From assembly GCA_947478935.1 (NCBI GenBank), contig CANJXV010000075.1:1-9924 (forward strand): a stretch of DNA of 9,924 nucleotides, read 5' to 3'. The notes beneath the pieces were generated by a model. That model searched no databases, was not told the origin of the DNA, and saw only the letters and a list, made by a program, of their open reading frames with translations. Source of the stretch: Comamonadaceae bacterium. GTDB taxonomy: Bacteria > Pseudomonadota > Gammaproteobacteria > Burkholderiales > Burkholderiaceae_C. Positions 1-6,668 of the stretch are shown here, piece after piece. The stretch's first letter is position 1. Every line of letters begins with the position of its first letter. A program made the translations under genes and the position numbers.

Positions 1-565
1 CCGCTTGGATGCGTCTTTGTTTGCTGCCCCAGCCAAAGCGCACCATGCTGCCATCGGTCATGCGGCTGTAGGGAATATTGCGCGCCAGCGCGGCATTCAC
101 GACCGAGCCGGTGCTGGGTCCCAGGCGCACGTCTTCGTCGAGCTCGCGCAATTGGTGCAGCACACTGGCCAGGTCAAAAGAGGTGTCGTCCAGGGCGGAT
201 TGACACAGGCTTTGCGCCAATTCCAGTGCCAAGCGCCCGACGGCTTCTTCGCTGTACTCCACCACCACTTGAAACACGCCGGCTTCCGTGGTCGGTTTGG
301 TGCAGCTGAAGGTCACCGGGCAACCGGCCTGTGCTTGCAAGCCCAGTGTGGCCAATTCGAGCACCCGGGCCAAAGGCACTGCGCCTTCGTGGCCGGTGGG
401 CTGAAAGGCGCTGATTTCGGGAAAGCGCGCACGCAGCCGGGTTTCAAAGCCCTGCATGTCTGCAATAGCCCATTCCGTGGGCGTGCAGAAAACAACAGCT
501 TGGATAGCCGTGTGGTGGCTCCAGAGATTGGGGCCGCGCAAGGCGCGAATGCGGGTGACTTCCAT
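1..565 (-). CDS. cphA: Cyanophycin synthetase CphA, N-terminal part (runs off the left edge)
   Basis: This is the first 188 residues of the main cyanophycin synthetase, which polymerises Asp and Arg into multi-L-arginyl-poly-L-aspartate using ATP in the cytoplasm. Translating the minus strand from ATG 565 gives MEVTRIRALRGPNLWS at the start, the family opening. Further in come the LGPST motif (148-152), the DGSMVRFGWGSKQRRIQ stretch (171-187) that precedes the ATP-grasp domain, and no internal stop. The ATP-grasp and Mur-ligase domains lie outside the window. A weak GGA sits about 8 nt before the ATG. The gene starts 47 bp after the cphA' stop on the same strand, so the two are probably cotranscribed. 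Residues 67-77 (RVLELATLGLQ) align with the HxxEHxxLELQ motif of other synthetase N-domains, but both His and the last Glu are replaced. Family identity is from recognised motifs; activity of the whole protein cannot be judged here. Confidence 0.93.
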   Translation of the reverse strand, partial: MEVTRIRALRGPNLWSHHTAIQAVVFCTPTEWAIADMQGFETRLRARFPEISAFQPTGHEGAVPLARVLELATLGLQAQAGCPVTFSCTKPTTEAGVFQVVVEYSEEAVGRLALELAQSLCQSALDDTSFDLASVLHQLRELDEDVRLGPSTGSVVNAALARNIPYSRMTDGSMVRFGWGSKQRRIQA

Positions 566-612
566 GGGTGTGGTCCGTTAGGCAGCTCGGCGTGTGCGTT
601 AAATGGAGGGCG

Positions 613-2787
613 TTAGTAAGGCGTTTTTTGCGGGTTGGATTCGAAGGTGCGTAGTCCTGCAGCGATCAATTCTGGTGTGATGTTTAGTGCCCAGGCGGCG
701 GCGACCGCTGCCATCACCATTTCGGGCTGCGCGGCCTTGGCGGGCTTTAAGCTATCGAGCCGCAGCAATGGCCTTTCCTGCGCGCCATGCGCCAGCACGA
801 CCATCCCTTCGCGCAGGCAGACGACTTGATGGCCTTGCGCGCGGTGCGCCAATAGCGTGGGGTAATCGGGGGACAGCGCGTAGAAGATAACACGCCCATC
901 ACAGAGTTCGGCCAGCGCCATTGCCTGCGCGTCCATGGCGTTTATGACGGCGGTTCCGCTGGGTAGGACCACATCGACTTGAGTGCGCGCGACTTTGAAG
1001 TTTTGCTCCGCGTCCAAGATGTCGAAATCGCGCAGACCTTCGTGCCATGTGACGTCAGTTACTACACCGACCTGGCATTTATCGTAAGCCAGGCCCTGAC
1101 CCAAAATCGTGGTGCATGGGTTTTCAAACACCGCAGCCTGCACGGAACGGTTCATCAAAATACGCTGGCCTGCCTCCCAGCTGCTGCTGTCGGCTGCATC
1201 TACCCGGCGGCTATCCAAGTACAAGCCCTCGCTACAGGCCAGGCCCACATGCTTGCCGCTGATATGTACTAGCCAGGCCACCAGGCGCGCCATGCGGCCG
1301 GTGTTGTGCGTTCCGGTGATGCCGACAACCGGTATCCGCCCGTCTTGCTTGGTATCAAACAAATGGCTGATGATGGCCGTGCCCACGGGCTGGCCCGTGC
1401 CATTGGCCGGTTTGATATGGGCCAGCAGGCCAGGGCTGGCGTTGACCTCGATGACCGCACCGCGCTGCCCTTGGAGCGGCAGAGCACAGTTTTCCAGCAC
1501 CATGTCCACACCGGCAATATCCAAGCCCACCACGCGCGCTGCCAGTGCGGCGGCCCGCGCCACGCTGGGGTGCAGCTCAGTGGTGACATCAAACGCCACA
1601 TTGCCATTACGTTGGATGAGCACTTTTTGACCCGCTGCAGGCACCGACTGCGGTGCCAGGCCAATGCGCTCGAGTTCGAGCAAAACTTCCGGGCTTTCAG
1701 ACAAATCAACCACGTTCAAAGGGAAGGACTCGGCGCGTCCACGGCGCGGATCGCTATTGATTTGTTGGTCTACCAATTGGTTCATAGTGGATACACCGTC
1801 GCCTTGAACATACAGCGTGGTGCCGCGCGCTGCGGCTACCACCTGGCGGCCTACCACTAGTAGGCGGTGTTCATTGCCTCGGATAAATTCCTCCACAATC
1901 ACTTGGCCGTCGCCTTCCTGGTGGGCCAGCGCGTAGGCCGCTTCAATGTCGGCTTGGTTTTCGAGGTCCAGGGCCACACCCCGCCCATGGTTGCCGTCGT
2001 AAGGCTTTATGGCTACCGGCAGTCCTATGGACTGCGCCGCTTCCCAGGCCTGCGCGGCGCTTTGCACCACCTGACCATGCGGTACCGGTACGCCGCAGGC
2101 TTGCAGCAAGCGCTTGGTCATGTCTTTGTCGCTGGCAATTTCTTCGGCAATCGCGCTGGTCTGGTCGGTCTCGGCCGTCCAAATACGCCGCTGCGAAATG
2201 CCATAGCCCAGTTGCACCAAATTGCCGTCGGTCAGGCGGGTATGCGGTATGCCGCGCGCTGTGGCGGCATCAACAATGTGCGCGGTGCTTGGGCCCAGGC
2301 AGAGCGAGTCCACCATGCCGTGCAGCTCTTGTACCGCTTTAGTCGCATCAAAAGGCGTGTCGTGGATCGCGGCCTCCACCAGGTCGCGCCCCAGATGCAG
2401 TGCGCGTCGGCCCACATCCTCTTGCCGGGTGCGAAAAGCCACTTTGTAAATACCAGTTTGAGAGGTCTGGCGTGCTTTGCCAAAACCGGTGCGCATGCCG
2501 GCCATGTTTTGTAATTCCAGGCAGACGTGTTCCAAAATATGGGCGGCCCAGGTGCCTTCTTGCAGGCGCTGCAAAAACCCGCCGCGCACGCCCGGGCTGC
2601 ATTCATGCTCGATCAAGCCGGGCAGGTAGCCGGTCAGGCGTTCGTAAAAGCCGGGCAGTGTGTTGGAGGGAAAATCTTCTAGGTCCCCGATATCCACCCA
2701 AGCCTCAATCACTGCCCGGTAGGTCCAGATATTGGGTCCGCGCAGGTGGTTTACCCGCAAAATGTTGATTTTTTTCTGGCGCGTCAT
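613..2787 (-). CDS. cphA': Cyanophycin synthetase-like protein CphA' (short, degenerate Mur-ligase half)
   Basis: A second cyanophycin-synthetase-family protein of 724 aa from ATG 2787. The N-domain (about 1-205) begins with INILRVNHLRGPNIW and holds HILEH (83-87) followed by LELQ. An ATP-grasp domain (about 208-475) shows IKPYDGNHGRG (260-270), FIRGNEHR and VIEVNASPG (446-454), so it looks intact. The following Mur-ligase-like domain (about 485-724) is degenerate: the usual TGTNGKTT P-loop reads TGTHNTGRMAR, and the protein ends where the Mur C-lobe should begin. Cyanobacterial CphA1 is about 870 aa. I chose ATG 2787 because family similarity begins there; an in-frame TTG at 2880 would add 31 unconserved residues. 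It is the first gene of a cphA'-cphA unit divergent from an ABC transporter gene. Known: Burkholderiales often carry this pair, and cyanobacterial CphA2, also with a defunct Mur half, uses beta-Asp-Arg dipeptide. Inferred: this protein may do similarly, or help prime CphA. Confidence 0.9.
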   Translation of the reverse strand: MTRQKKINILRVNHLRGPNIWTYRAVIEAWVDIGDLEDFPSNTLPGFYERLTGYLPGLIEHECSPGVRGGFLQRLQEGTWAAHILEHVCLELQNMAGMRTGFGKARQTSQTGIYKVAFRTRQEDVGRRALHLGRDLVEAAIHDTPFDATKAVQELHGMVDSLCLGPSTAHIVDAATARGIPHTRLTDGNLVQLGYGISQRRIWTAETDQTSAIAEEIASDKDMTKRLLQACGVPVPHGQVVQSAAQAWEAAQSIGLPVAIKPYDGNHGRGVALDLENQADIEAAYALAHQEGDGQVIVEEFIRGNEHRLLVVGRQVVAAARGTTLYVQGDGVSTMNQLVDQQINSDPRRGRAESFPLNVVDLSESPEVLLELERIGLAPQSVPAAGQKVLIQRNGNVAFDVTTELHPSVARAAALAARVVGLDIAGVDMVLENCALPLQGQRGAVIEVNASPGLLAHIKPANGTGQPVGTAIISHLFDTKQDGRIPVVGITGTHNTGRMARLVAWLVHISGKHVGLACSEGLYLDSRRVDAADSSSWEAGQRILMNRSVQAAVFENPCTTILGQGLAYDKCQVGVVTDVTWHEGLRDFDILDAEQNFKVARTQVDVVLPSGTAVINAMDAQAMALAELCDGRVIFYALSPDYPTLLAHRAQGHQVVCLREGMVVLAHGAQERPLLRLDSLKPAKAAQPEMVMAAVAAAWALNITPELIAAGLRTFESNPQKTPY

Positions 2788-2972
2788 GCGTGTGGGTGGA
2801 AGTTCAAGTCCACTGGGGTGGTTCGTCGTGCGTTCTGTATTCTCGCCGATAGCGCTGCACTTCTCTGGGGTGATAGCCAAGGCTCAGGCATAGTAGCGGG
2901 TTTGGATGCGGTGAGCGCCCCGCCTGGGGGCCGCGAAACCGGCAGTTTTATACATTTCAATTTGGCATTTTC
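2788..2972. promoter_or_regulatory. Divergent intergenic region between cphA' and the ABC transporter gene
   Basis: These 185 bp must hold the promoters of both arms of the cyanophycin locus. The only AT-rich island is at about 2946-2970. It contains TATACA on the plus strand (2949-2954) and, overlapping it, TATAAA on the minus strand (2952-2947), either of which could be a -10 element. No good -35 hexamer lies 16-18 bp away in either direction. A small GC hairpin (GCCCC 2917-2921, loop 5 nt, GGGGC 2927-2931) precedes the island. No recognisable NtrC, ArgR or sigma-54 site was seen. If the minus-strand start lies in the island, cphA' has a leader of roughly 150 nt. The promoter assignment is tentative. 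Confidence 0.3.
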
Positions 2973-5240
2973 ATGAATCACAAGCAAGCGCCCGGCCCCT
3001 TTGGCGCAGTGGATATCCCTCTGGCCTGGCGCGATGCATTGGCGACGCAAGTCGCTGGCCATGAAAACGTTTGTGCGCTGCTCGAGGTTGACCTGGACGC
3101 CCAGATGCGCTTTGAGCCTAGTGTGCTGGTGGCCACAGATAAGCGCTTGTTCAGCATGCAATCGGCAGGTGCCCAAAGCTGGGATTACCGCCCCGGCCTG
3201 CGCCTAGAGCACCACGACCACGCCGGCGTGGGCCATTTGCAGTTGCAGGACGAGCACGGACACTTGGCGCATTGGCGCTTTACTTTGGGCCATAACCTGC
3301 ATGCTTTGCGCCTGGTGGACCAATTTAATGCGCGCTACAACAGCGCTTTAAGCGGCGTGCCGGTGTCCATAGCGGCCCAGGTCCTGTGCCCTAGCTGCAA
3401 AGCGCTGCTGGACCCGGAAGCTGAGGAATGTCCTGTCTGTACCAAGGTGGTGCATACCCCGCCTTCTACCTGGACCTTGCTGCGCTTGTGGCGCTTTGCC
3501 CGGCCCTACCGCGGGCAATTGGTCTGGGGCTTTGTCCTAATGCTGCTGGGCACCGCCGCCAGCCAGGTACCGCCTTACCTCACCATTCCATTGGTAGATG
3601 AAGTGCTGATCCCGCTTCAAAACGGGCAGCATATTGAGCGCTCCACAATCGCTTGGTACTTAGCCGGCCTGCTGGCCTCGGGTTTGCTGGCCTGGGTGCT
3701 GAGCTGGGCCAAAACCTACATCCTTGCCTTGGCTTCTGAGCGCATCGCGGCTGATTTGCGCACCACTACCTATGATCATTTGTTGCAACTCTCGCTAGAG
3801 TATTTTGGCGGTAAGCGCACCGGCGACTTGCTCTCGCGCGTGGGCAGCGAGAGCGACCGGATTGCGGTGTATTTGTCGCTGCACCTCACAGACTTTGCCA
3901 GCGACGTCGTGATGATCACGATGACGGCAGTGATCTTGTTTTCTATGAACCCCTGGCTGGCGCTGATTACCCTGGTGCCGCTGCCTTTTATCGGATGGAT
4001 GATTCACTATGTGCGTTTCCGTTTGCGCACCGGCTTTGAAAAAATTGACCGAGTCTGGGGCGAGGTGACTAATGTGCTGGCCGACACGATTCCGGGCATC
4101 CGCGTAGTCAAAGCCTTTGCCCAAGAGCAACGCGAGGCTGCACGGTTTCGGGATGCCAACCGCTACAACCTGGTGGTCAATGACCGCATCAACAAAATCT
4201 GGTCGCTTTTCTCGCCCTCGGTGTCTTTGCTCACCGAGCTGGGCTTGCTGGTGGTTTGGGGTTTTGGTATTTACCAGGTAGCGCACGGGCAAATCACCGT
4301 GGGCATGTTGCTGGCGGCCATTGCCTACATTGGTCGTTTTTATGGACGTTTGGATTCGATGAGCCGCATTGTGTCGGTGACGCAAAAATCGGCCTCTGCG
4401 GCCAAGCGTATTTTTGATATTTTGGACCATGTCTCCAGTGTGCCCGAGCCGCAAAACCCGGTGCGCGTGAACCGGGTGCAGGGGCGTATCGAACTGCGCG
4501 AAGTAGGTTTCCGTTACGGCAACCGCGCTGTCAACCGGGGCATTAATTTGTCTATCGCGCCGGGCGAGATGATTGGCCTGGTGGGGCACAGCGGCTCGGG
4601 CAAGAGCACCTTGGTGAATTTGATTTGCCGCTTTTACGATGTGTCCGAAGGTGCGATTTTGGTCGATGGCGTGGATATACGCACTTACGCCATCAGCGAT
4701 TTTCGCCGCAATATCGGATTAGTTTTACAAGAGCCTTTTTTGTTTTTCGGCACGATTGCCGACAACATTGCTTATGGCAAACCCGATGCCAGCCGCGCCG
4801 AGATCATGGCCGCAGCGCGTGCCGCGCACGCGCATGAATTTATTTTGCGCCTGCCCCATGGCTATGACTCTATGGTGGGCGAGCGCGGCCAAGGCCTCTC
4901 CGGCGGTGAGCGCCAGCGTATCTCCATTGCACGCGCGCTATTGATTGACCCGCGCATTTTGATACTCGACGAAGCTACATCGTCCGTCGATTCAGAAACC
5001 GAAAAAGAAATTCAAAAGGCCCTGGAAAATTTGGTGAAGGGCCGCACTACGATTGCCATCGCACATCGTCTGTCCACGCTGCACCGCGCCGACCGATTGG
5101 TGGTGCTGGACCGGGGCCGAGTGGTGGAAGAAGGCACGCATGATGCGCTGATGCAGCAAGAAGGCCCCTATTTCAATTTGTACCAGGCGCAGGCGCGCAA
5201 TGCCGATGCGCAGTTGGCCTTGAGCGGGGGTGCGGTATGA
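2973..5240 (+). CDS. Cyanophycin-locus ABC exporter half-transporter (TMD-NBD) with N-terminal PH-like domain and zinc ribbon
   Basis: A 755-aa ABC exporter half, expected to work as a homodimer in the inner membrane. Residues about 20-125 form a soluble domain with a pattern (LLEVDLDAQ, VLVATDKRLF) like bacterial PH-type folds. A CxxC-x10-CxxC zinc ribbon follows (C139, C142, C153, C156). The exporter membrane domain (about 175-470) has hydrophobic helices near 183-203, 228-252, 308-345 and 415-455. The ATPase domain is complete: Walker A GHSGSGKST (538-546), Q-loop Q586, signature LSGGE (642-646), Walker B ILILDE (662-667) and switch H698. The ATG has no clear ribosome binding site. The last codons overlap the DUF1854 gene by 4 nt. 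Position beside cphA'/cphA matches a family I recall being named a cyanophycin metabolism-associated ABC transporter. The substrate is unknown; lipid A/MsbA-like or peptide export cannot be excluded from the fold alone. Confidence 0.9.
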   Translation: MNHKQAPGPFGAVDIPLAWRDALATQVAGHENVCALLEVDLDAQMRFEPSVLVATDKRLFSMQSAGAQSWDYRPGLRLEHHDHAGVGHLQLQDEHGHLAHWRFTLGHNLHALRLVDQFNARYNSALSGVPVSIAAQVLCPSCKALLDPEAEECPVCTKVVHTPPSTWTLLRLWRFARPYRGQLVWGFVLMLLGTAASQVPPYLTIPLVDEVLIPLQNGQHIERSTIAWYLAGLLASGLLAWVLSWAKTYILALASERIAADLRTTTYDHLLQLSLEYFGGKRTGDLLSRVGSESDRIAVYLSLHLTDFASDVVMITMTAVILFSMNPWLALITLVPLPFIGWMIHYVRFRLRTGFEKIDRVWGEVTNVLADTIPGIRVVKAFAQEQREAARFRDANRYNLVVNDRINKIWSLFSPSVSLLTELGLLVVWGFGIYQVAHGQITVGMLLAAIAYIGRFYGRLDSMSRIVSVTQKSASAAKRIFDILDHVSSVPEPQNPVRVNRVQGRIELREVGFRYGNRAVNRGINLSIAPGEMIGLVGHSGSGKSTLVNLICRFYDVSEGAILVDGVDIRTYAISDFRRNIGLVLQEPFLFFGTIADNIAYGKPDASRAEIMAAARAAHAHEFILRLPHGYDSMVGERGQGLSGGERQRISIARALLIDPRILILDEATSSVDSETEKEIQKALENLVKGRTTIAIAHRLSTLHRADRLVVLDRGRVVEEGTHDALMQQEGPYFNLYQAQARNADAQLALSGGAV

Positions 5241-5722
5241 GCGATGGACAACATCACGCCCCGTTTGTGCTGGAGCGCACTCCCTTTGGCCAACTGATCC
5301 TGACCAATGCGCAGGGTGAGCGCTTTGCCGGAGTCTTACCTGTGCGCGCCTTTCCCATATTGGCGCCCGAAGAGGGCATTTCCTTGCTCAGCACCGAAGG
5401 CCACGAAGTGGCTTGGGTGGACCGCCTGAGCGATTTACCGCCAGACTACCAAAACCTGATTGCGGACGAATTGGCGCATCGCGAATTCATGCCTGTGTTG
5501 GTCCGCATTGTGGACGTCAGTAGCTTTTCCACGCCCTGCACTTGGACGGTGCAAACCGATCGAGGTCGTACCGAGTTTGTCCTGCGCGGTGACGAGGACA
5601 TACGCCGCATCGGCACAGGCCGCAGCCTATTGGTGGCTGACGCCCACGGCATCCACTACCTAGTGCCCGACCAGAAGGTGCTCGATGCGCACAGCAAGCG
5701 CATATTGGACCGGTTTTTGTAA
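5237..5722 (+). CDS. DUF1854 family protein, cyanophycin-metabolism associated
   Basis: A 161-aa soluble protein with no signal peptide or membrane segment. It matches the DUF1854 pattern by recognition: LPVRAFPILAPEEGISLL (34-51), EVAWVDRL (57-64), AHREFMPVLVRI (80-91), VSSFSTPCTW (94-103), LRGDEDIRRI (116-125), HGIHYLVPD (137-145) and a C-terminal KRILDRFL. No catalytic motif is evident, and the biochemical function of the family is not known to me. Its ATG lies inside the end of the ABC transporter gene (ATGA overlap, 4 nt) with a GGGGG tract just upstream, so translation is probably coupled and the product is likely a partner or accessory subunit of that transporter. The gene ends 32 bp from the convergent aldolase gene, with no obvious hairpin terminator between them. 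Family assignment is fairly sure; role is inference from context only. Confidence 0.85.
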   Translation: MSDGQHHAPFVLERTPFGQLILTNAQGERFAGVLPVRAFPILAPEEGISLLSTEGHEVAWVDRLSDLPPDYQNLIADELAHREFMPVLVRIVDVSSFSTPCTWTVQTDRGRTEFVLRGDEDIRRIGTGRSLLVADAHGIHYLVPDQKVLDAHSKRILDRFL

Positions 5723-5754
5723 GAACTTGCTTGGCAGCTGAGTGATCAAATGGC

Positions 5755-6474
5755 TTAAAGCTTGCGCCCCAAGGCCTTGAAAAACAGTTCGGCTTGCAAT
5801 TGTTCGCCTCGCGTTTGCGCAGCCACGTTGGCGGCCAGTGCTTCGTCCACGGGTTCAAGCGGTAGGCCACTTTGACGTGCCAGTACTTCGACCATACAGG
5901 CGCGTTCCAGGTAGTACAAATCGTCGTAGGCGTAGTCCATACGCTCGGCGCAGACCACTATGCCGTGGTTGCCCAAAAAAACAATATCAGCGCCTTGCAT
6001 GGCGTTCGCAATGCGCTCGCCTTCGCGCAGGTCCAGTGCCAAGCCGTTGTACTGCGCATCCGCGGCCACCCGGCCATGAAAGCGCATCGCGTTTTGCGAC
6101 AAGCGTGTGTCCAACATGCGGGCGTGCGTTAAGGTAATTGCCGTCGCATAAGGCATATGTGTATGCAGTACACAGGCTTTACCAGCAACACGGTGAATCG
6201 CCGCATGGATAAACATGGCCGTGGGCTCGACGGCATGCCGCCCGGCCAGCACCTGGCCCTGGCCATCAATCATCACAATGTCATCGGCTTGCACCTCGCT
6301 CCACATCAGGCCGCGCGGGTTGAGCAAAAAGCGGCCACTGCCGTCGGGCAGCTCGATGCTGAAGTGGTTGCACACGCCTTCGGCTAAGCCATGGTGGGCG
6401 GCGGCGCGCAGCGCCAGCGCCAAGTCGGTACGCAAGGCGCGCACCGTTGGTGACGCAAAGTCTTGGGCATGCAT
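5755..6474 (-). CDS. Class II aldolase/adducin family protein
   Basis: A 239-aa cytosolic enzyme of the class II (metal-dependent) aldolase/adducin fold, the family of fuculose-phosphate aldolase and related aldolases and decarboxylases. Visible features are VCNHFSIELP (34-43), FLLNPRG (49-55), the zinc-ligand pair HTH (104-106), a third ligand His in GNHG (H170), and E83 in a VEPTAMFIH stretch at about the place of the FucA catalytic Glu. Length is normal for a single-domain member. ATG 6474 was chosen because AAGGAG (6489-6484) sits 9 nt upstream; an in-frame start at 6543 would add 23 residues without a site. The divergent neighbour is an aldehyde dehydrogenase, suggesting a short pathway in which the aldehyde from aldol cleavage is oxidised, but no substrate can be read from the sequence. 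The family also contains decarboxylases, so 'aldolase' is a family name rather than a proven activity. Confidence 0.85.
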   Translation of the reverse strand: MHAQDFASPTVRALRTDLALALRAAAHHGLAEGVCNHFSIELPDGSGRFLLNPRGLMWSEVQADDIVMIDGQGQVLAGRHAVEPTAMFIHAAIHRVAGKACVLHTHMPYATAITLTHARMLDTRLSQNAMRFHGRVAADAQYNGLALDLREGERIANAMQGADIVFLGNHGIVVCAERMDYAYDDLYYLERACMVEVLARQSGLPLEPVDEALAANVAAQTRGEQLQAELFFKALGRKL

Positions 6475-6483
6475 GTGGCGTAT

Positions 6484-6489
6484 CTCCTT
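6484..6489 (-). promoter_or_regulatory. Ribosome binding site of the class II aldolase gene
   Basis: AAGGAG on the minus strand, 9 nt before ATG 6474. It is a strong Shine-Dalgarno match and decides the start in favour of 6474 over the in-frame upstream ATG at 6543. Confidence 0.75.
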
Positions 6490-6498
6490 GTGGGGTTG

Positions 6499-6545
6499 AG
6501 CTTGCATCCTAGCGCTTGCTGTGCCGAGGGCGGCAGCTTGCATCC
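6499..6545. repeat. 11-bp direct repeat AGCTTGCATCC, two copies
   Basis: The 11-mer AGCTTGCATCC occurs at 6499-6509 and again at 6535-6545, 36 bp apart start to start, in the 194-bp region between the divergent aldolase and aldehyde dehydrogenase genes. The repeat itself is directly seen. Its position just upstream of the aldolase ribosome binding site would suit a regulator operator, but no factor is assigned. Confidence 0.5.
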
Positions 6546-6548
6546 AAC

Positions 6549-6573
6549 CCGTCGCCCTTGGCGCAGGCGACGG
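6549..6573. repeat. 8-bp perfect inverted repeat (CCGTCGCC / GGCGACGG)
   Basis: Arms at 6549-6556 and 6566-6573 are perfectly complementary, with a 9-nt loop (CTTGGCGCA). It lies midway between the two divergent genes, immediately after the second direct-repeat copy. No T-tract follows on either strand, so it is not a canonical terminator. It could be an operator dyad or a leader hairpin. Confidence 0.4.
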
Positions 6574-6668
6574 CGCTTTGCCTATCGCCTGCCCTGGGCA
6601 ATCTCTGCTAACCTTATCCGTCCGCCTACTTTTCTTACCTGACTATGCGCATTGCGCGCCCGCACACC

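Noticed and set aside
566..612. Regulatory hairpin or attenuator between cphA' and cphA
   Set aside because: The 47 bp show no convincing inverted repeat; it looks like a plain intra-operon spacer.
5..616. Plus-strand open frame of about 200 codons at the left edge
   Set aside because: It is the antisense frame of the cphA 5' region. The minus strand in the same place encodes an unmistakable CphA N-terminus, while the plus frame shows no family pattern.
1269..1709. Minus-strand frame inside cphA', and other long frames at 1306-1860, 1867-2514 and 2232-2606
   Set aside because: All overlap the conserved cphA' coding sequence out of frame or antisense, and have the low-complexity Arg/Ala/Trp composition typical of GC-rich shadow frames.
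2788..2880. TTG start at 2880 giving CphA' a 31-residue extension
   Set aside because: The extension has no conservation with the family, no ribosome binding site precedes the TTG, and family similarity starts right after ATG 2787.
3795..4589. 264-codon minus-strand frame within the ABC transporter gene
   Set aside because: It is antisense to a complete, motif-rich ABC exporter; the His/Arg/Gln-rich translation matches no family.
5723..5754. Bidirectional terminator between the DUF1854 and aldolase genes
   Set aside because: The 32-bp gap has only the small palindromes CAGCTG and TGATCA, with no GC stem followed by a T-run on either strand.
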